Origin: Agathobaculum butyriciproducens
Lineage (GTDB): Bacteria; Bacillota; Clostridia; Oscillospirales; Butyricicoccaceae
Reading direction: 5' to 3'
Assembly (NCBI GenBank): GCA_003096535.1
Contig: QEKJ01000009.1
Location: 24,129-88,128 of the forward strand
Length of the DNA: 64,000 nt
Notes under the pieces: model-generated
Databases searched by the model: none
The model's input: the letters and a program-made list of their open reading frames with translations, nothing else
What the model was told of the DNA's origin: nothing
In this document: positions 60,900 through 64,000 of the stretch, one piece after another
How positions within the stretch are numbered: the first letter of the stretch is position 1
How the letters are laid out: every line of letters starts with the position of its first letter
Program-made: the position numbers and the translations under genes

Positions 60900-62219
60900 G
60901 TGAACCAACGCTTTATGCGGGAAAAACCGATACTGCCGCTGCTGCTCTCAATGGCGCTGCCGATGGTGGTTTCCATGCTGGTGAACTCGCTGTATAACAT
61001 CATCGACAGCCTGTTTGTTGCAAAAATAGGTGAGGACGCGATAACAGCACTGTCGCTGGTTTATCCGGTGCAGAATTTGATAAACGCGCTCGCTATCGGC
61101 TTCGGCGTGGGCATCAACGCGGTGATTTCGTATCATCTCGGTGCCGGTGAGACTGATAAGGCAGACGCGGCGGCGACGCGCGGTATTGCGTGCTCGGTTA
61201 TCCATGGCGTGGTGAGCATGATCGTGTGCATCACCGTTATGCCGCGTTTCCTGCGGCTGTTCACAGATTCCGAGCAGGTAGCGGAGATGGGGACGCAGTA
61301 CGCGTCCATCGCGTTTGCGTTTTCGGTGATTATCATGGTCGGCCTCGCATTCGAGAAGATTTATCAGGCGATGGGTCGCATGCAGGTGACCATGACGGCG
61401 CTGCTGCTCGGCTGTGTGACAAATATCGTGCTGGATCCGCTGTTCATCTTCGGTATCGGGCCGTTCCCGCAGCTCGGCATGCGCGGCGCGGCACTCGCCA
61501 CCGGCATCGGCCAGCTGGTAACGCTGGCGTTCTATCTGGTGATATATCGACTGCGGCCGGTGTCCGTGCATATCACACGCAAGGGGCTGCACGGTACTCG
61601 AGGCATCACGGCACGGCTGTATGCGATCGGCATTCCGGCGGCACTCAATCTGGCGCTGCCGTCATTGCTCATCTCGTGTCTGAATGCGCTGCTGGCTGAG
61701 CTCAGTCAGGCGTATGTGGTCGTGCTCGGCATCTATTACAAATTGCAGACTTTCCTGTATCTGCCTGCGAGCGGCATTGTTCAGGGCATGCGTCCGGTGA
61801 TCGGTTACAACTACGGTGCGGGTGAGCGGGAACGCGTCAGCCGTATTTTTCAGGTAGCGCTTGCGCTGTGCGCGTGCATTATGATGATCGGCACTGTGCT
61901 GTGTCTGGCGTTCGCGTCTCCGCTGATGGCGCTTTTCACCGAAAATATCCGGACGGTGGTCATCGGTGCACATGCGCTGCGCATTATCTGTGTGGGATTT
62001 CTTGTTTCAGCGGTTTCGGTTACGGCGTCCGGCGCACTGGAAGGACTCGGAAAGGGTACGGCGTCACTCGTGATTTCGCTGTGCCGGTATACCGTGGTCA
62101 TTCTGCCGATCACGGTCGTGCTGTGTAGGATTATGGGCGCGAATGGCGTCTGGCATGCGTTCTGGGTGACGGAGTTTATCTCGGCAGGAGTTGCATTGGT
62201 CGCTTGGAAGCGAGTGTAA
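60900..62219 (+). CDS. MATE family efflux transporter
   Basis: 439 residues with 12 hydrophobic segments in two six-helix halves. MVVSMLVNSLYNIIDSLFVAKIG and the second-half SGIVQGMRPVIGYNYGAG are MATE (DinF/NorM-like) signatures. It should export cationic drugs or dyes by Na+ or H+ antiport. GTG 60900 was chosen: GGGAGG lies 8-9 bases upstream and the residues before it lie in the terminator hairpin. Confidence 0.93.
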   Translation: MNQRFMREKPILPLLLSMALPMVVSMLVNSLYNIIDSLFVAKIGEDAITALSLVYPVQNLINALAIGFGVGINAVISYHLGAGETDKADAAATRGIACSVIHGVVSMIVCITVMPRFLRLFTDSEQVAEMGTQYASIAFAFSVIIMVGLAFEKIYQAMGRMQVTMTALLLGCVTNIVLDPLFIFGIGPFPQLGMRGAALATGIGQLVTLAFYLVIYRLRPVSVHITRKGLHGTRGITARLYAIGIPAALNLALPSLLISCLNALLAELSQAYVVVLGIYYKLQTFLYLPASGIVQGMRPVIGYNYGAGERERVSRIFQVALALCACIMMIGTVLCLAFASPLMALFTENIRTVVIGAHALRIICVGFLVSAVSVTASGALEGLGKGTASLVISLCRYTVVILPITVVLCRIMGANGVWHAFWVTEFISAGVALVAWKRV

Positions 62220-62221
62220 CT

Positions 62222-62870
62222 GCGCGGGCGCCTGCCGCGCCCGCGCGGCGGGCAAGAGGGTAGACACCTACGGTTTCTACCCTCTTAACTCCCGTTTCCC
62301 TTTGTTTCCGAGTCTGGCGCAGACCAGAGATCGGCGACCGCTTCGAAATAGGGGAACGGCAGAGGATTTTTTCTACCGTAGGAGAGCACAGTGTGCTCCC
62401 ATTTCTTTACCTATTCGCAGTGTCAGATTCCGTTCTGCTACACAGGTCGGCTATTCTACGTTGGGTGCGGCATGACAGTGCCGCACAATTTGTTAGCGCG
62501 TTATGATAGATAGGGCGTCTGCGAAGATAAATTGCACCAAATGCCTAAATCCGTAGGTGCCGTGCGGTATAACGTGTTAAAGAATTGCGCAACACGGGTA
62601 TCCCCCAGGAGACCCTCTCTTGCCCTGCGGGCAATTCACCTTGTGTTGCGCCTGCGTGGATTTAACCGTATGTGTAGCAGTACGCTGTCTGTGAACTGCG
62701 AAAAGGCGGAGAAAGACACGCAACGGTAACCCGACTGCCGTTCCCCTTTTCGCAGCGGTCACATGTCGGTAATCTGCGCCAGACTATCCAAGGGAAAGGG
62801 GTGATTCACAAGAGGGTGGAAACCGCAGGTGTCTACCCTCTTGTGCGCCCGCGCGGCGTCAGCGTACGTT
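62222..62870. repeat. Long imperfect inverted repeat enclosing R2 and R3 elements
   Basis: The left arm (about 62240-62365: CGCGCGG, AAGAGGGTAGACACCT, ACGGTTTC, ACCCTCTT, GTCTGGCGCAGA, GGGGAACGGCAG) recurs in reverse complement in the right arm (about 62735-62862: AAGAGGGTGGAAACCG, AGGTGTCTACCCTCTT, CGCGCGG). Between them are an R3 palindrome (62378-62400), a TGCGGCA/TGCCGCA palindrome (62466-62485) and R2 copy 2. No coding region is supported in 62220-63062. Confidence 0.65.
62611..62762. repeat. R2 intergenic repeat, copy 2
   Basis: Begins CCCTCTCTTGCCCTGCGGGC, then CAATTCACCTTGTG, ATGTGTAGCAGTACGCTG, TCTGTGAACTGCGAAAAGG, AACCCGACTGCCGTTC and CCTTTTCGCAG. CTGCGAAAAGG pairs perfectly with CCTTTTCGCAG around a smaller ACGG/CCGT hairpin. 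Same block order as 47699-47825; the first block also occurs inside R1 copy B (14307-14341). Confidence 0.75.
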
Positions 62871-62994
62871 CCCGCGCTCCGCAGAGCGCAACTCCCCGCT
62901 GAGGTTCAGCGAAAAACTTCCCGCCCGTTAGGGGCGAACACGCCTGCGCAGTTCGGCCTCGGTCAATCGGTGCAGGGAAACGACAGCTTTCCTA

Positions 62995-63023
62995 TTGACA
63001 CAGTAGGCATTCCCCGCTATACT
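62995..63023 (+). promoter_or_regulatory. Promoter of tcdA
   Basis: TTGACA (62995-63000) and TATACT (63018-63023), spacing 17, about 40 bases before the start codon. Confidence 0.8.
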
Positions 63024-63062
63024 TATAACTAAGCGAAAAACTGCACGAAAGGGAGAAAAAAC

Positions 63063-63830
63063 TTGCTCAATCAATTTTCGAGAACCGAGCTGCTGCTTGG
63101 CAAGCAGGGCATGGAGCGCCTGTACAACGCGCGTGTTGCGGTATTCGGCATCGGCGGTGTAGGCGGCTACACAGTAGAAGCGTTGGCGCGCTCGGGTGTC
63201 GGCACACTTGACCTCATCGACGATGATAAGGTGTGCCTGACCAACATCAATCGCCAGATCATCGCTACCCGCAAGACGGTCGGTCAGTATAAAGTAGAGG
63301 CCGCTGCCGAGCGTATTCACGATATCAATCCGGACTGCAAGGTCAACGTTTACAAAACTTTTTACACGCCTGAGACCGCTTCTCAGTTCGATTTCACCCA
63401 GTATGACTACGTTGTGGATGCGATTGACACCGTAACCGGCAAGCTCGAGCTGATCGAGCAGGCAACCAAGGCCGGTACGCGCATCATCAGCTGCATGGGG
63501 GCGGGCAACAAGATTCACGCTGACAAGCTGGAAGTGACGGATATTTATAAGACCTCCGGCTGTCCACTCGCGCGTGTTATGCGCTACGAGCTGCGCAAGC
63601 GCCGTATCCGTAAGCTCAAGGTTGTTTACTCCAAAGAGCCTGCCATGACGCCAATCGACGATATGGCGATCAGCTGCCGCCAGAACTGTATCTGCCCACC
63701 GGGCACCGCGCGCAAGTGCACCCAGCGCAGGCAGGTTCCGGGCAGCACTGCGTTTGTGCCTGCTGTTGCGGGGCTTATCATTGCAGGCGAAGTTGTTAAG
63801 GACCTGACCGGCGTGGAGAATAAAGGATAA
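63063..63830 (+). CDS. tcdA: tRNA threonylcarbamoyladenosine dehydratase
   Basis: 255 residues of the E1/ThiF/MoeB superfamily. FSRTELLLGKQGMERL at the start, nucleotide-binding GIGGVGGYTVEALARSG, the IDDDKVCLTNINRQ block and PGSTAFVPAVAGLIIAGEVV near the end are those of TcdA (CsdL/YgdL), which cyclises t6A to ct6A in tRNA with ATP. Two Cys-x-Cys-type elements (SCRQNCICPPG) are present. The start is TTG 63063, eight bases behind GGGAG; no in-frame ATG fits. Confidence 0.93.
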   Translation: MLNQFSRTELLLGKQGMERLYNARVAVFGIGGVGGYTVEALARSGVGTLDLIDDDKVCLTNINRQIIATRKTVGQYKVEAAAERIHDINPDCKVNVYKTFYTPETASQFDFTQYDYVVDAIDTVTGKLELIEQATKAGTRIISCMGAGNKIHADKLEVTDIYKTSGCPLARVMRYELRKRRIRKLKVVYSKEPAMTPIDDMAISCRQNCICPPGTARKCTQRRQVPGSTAFVPAVAGLIIAGEVVKDLTGVENKG

Positions 63831-63862
63831 CACAGGCAAAAACCGTCATCTCAAATGTGAAG

Positions 63863-64000
63863 TGACCCCAAAAAGTTAGACAATATTTTGAAGTAAAAAT
63901 TGTTTAAGCAGCCGAAAGGGCTTGCTGTCTGTGAATTGCAGGCGGCAAGCCCTTTAGCTTTGCCTTGATCCTGCGGTTGTTGTAGTAATCCAGATATTCA
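63863..64000 (-). mobile_element. End of an IS3-family insertion sequence
   Basis: The sequence from 63863 begins TGACCCCAAAAAGTTAGACA, the typical terminal inverted repeat of IS150-group IS3 elements, followed by the end of a transposase gene on the minus strand. The element continues past the window, so its other end and any target duplication cannot be seen. Confidence 0.88.
63904..64000 (-). CDS. IS3-family (IS150 group) transposase OrfB, C-terminal end
   Basis: The last 31 codons read EYLDYYNNRRIKAKLKGLPP and end ALSAA. YYNxxRIKxKLKGLxP is the C-terminal signature of the IS150-group integrase-core transposase. Only the end is in the window; the catalytic DDE residues lie beyond it. Confidence 0.88.
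   Translation of the reverse strand, partial: EYLDYYNNRRIKAKLKGLPPAIHRQQALSAA

Overview
The window reads as one contiguous chromosomal stretch of a high-GC, endospore-forming Clostridia-class bacterium. I infer this from the complete spoIIIAA-AH operon, an OLE RNA with oapA between ispA and dxs, a T-box leader, a lysine riboswitch, S-layer homology (SLH) proteins and Shine-Dalgarno starts throughout. The closest fit is a gut Oscillospirales/Butyricicoccaceae-type organism; that last step is inference from gene content and codon use, not a database result. Coding density is high, and apart from the tip of an IS3-family element at the right edge I see no large mobile element, prophage, CRISPR array or rRNA/tRNA gene.

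Layout. 1-2.2 kb: end of a NIF3-like gene and the ribosome quality-control gene rqcH. 2.2-5.4 kb (minus): lysine pathway operon asd-dapA-dapB behind a lysine riboswitch and its terminator. 5.4-10.8 kb (plus): a SpoIID-type protein with inserted stalk domains, the queuosine pair queA-tgt, and brnQ. 11.1-14.1 kb (minus): a 1000-residue phosphodiester glycosidase with three SLH repeats, flanked on both sides by copies of a multi-hairpin repeat (R1). 14.5-21.9 kb (minus): shikimate/phenylalanine cluster aroF-aroB-aroC-pheA-aroA-aroE/K, where aroE and aroK are fused; aroF is preceded by a T-box (specifier probably UUC, Phe). 22.4-27.1 kb (plus): all eight spoIIIA genes. 27.2-40.2 kb (plus): Asp23-like gene, nusB, a TsaD-like paralogue, xseA-xseB-ispA, OLE RNA, oapA, dxs, tlyA, nadK, argR, recN and tyrS. 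40.3-44.3 kb: AEC transporter with divergent LysR regulator, and a hydroxyacid dehydrogenase/aminotransferase pair. 44.5-47.6 kb: a TetM/EF-G-like GTPase fused to a YacP/Rae1-like NYN nuclease, then an Rrf2 regulator. 47.9-63.8 kb: flippase, PAP2 phosphatase, dicarboxylate symporter, VanW, DUF975, MscS, Gfo/Idh oxidoreductase, DHHW+MBOAT acylation pair, SLH protein, MATE transporter and tcdA. 63.9-64 kb: end of an IS3-family transposase.

The most interesting points are: (1) the OLE ribonucleoprotein locus, with a well-formed promoter positioned to start the RNA exactly at a terminal helix that I can pair (31735-32374); (2) the 861-residue translation-GTPase/A-site-nuclease fusion, which looks like a one-polypeptide ribosome-rescue or mRNA-cleavage factor; (3) an apparently undescribed repeat family, R1, with three copies here that keep the same six-hairpin order although the stem sequences differ (compensatory changes). 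Two of these copies are bracketed by duplicate terminator hairpins. Additional repeat families (R2, R3, R4) fill most of the longer intergenic gaps.
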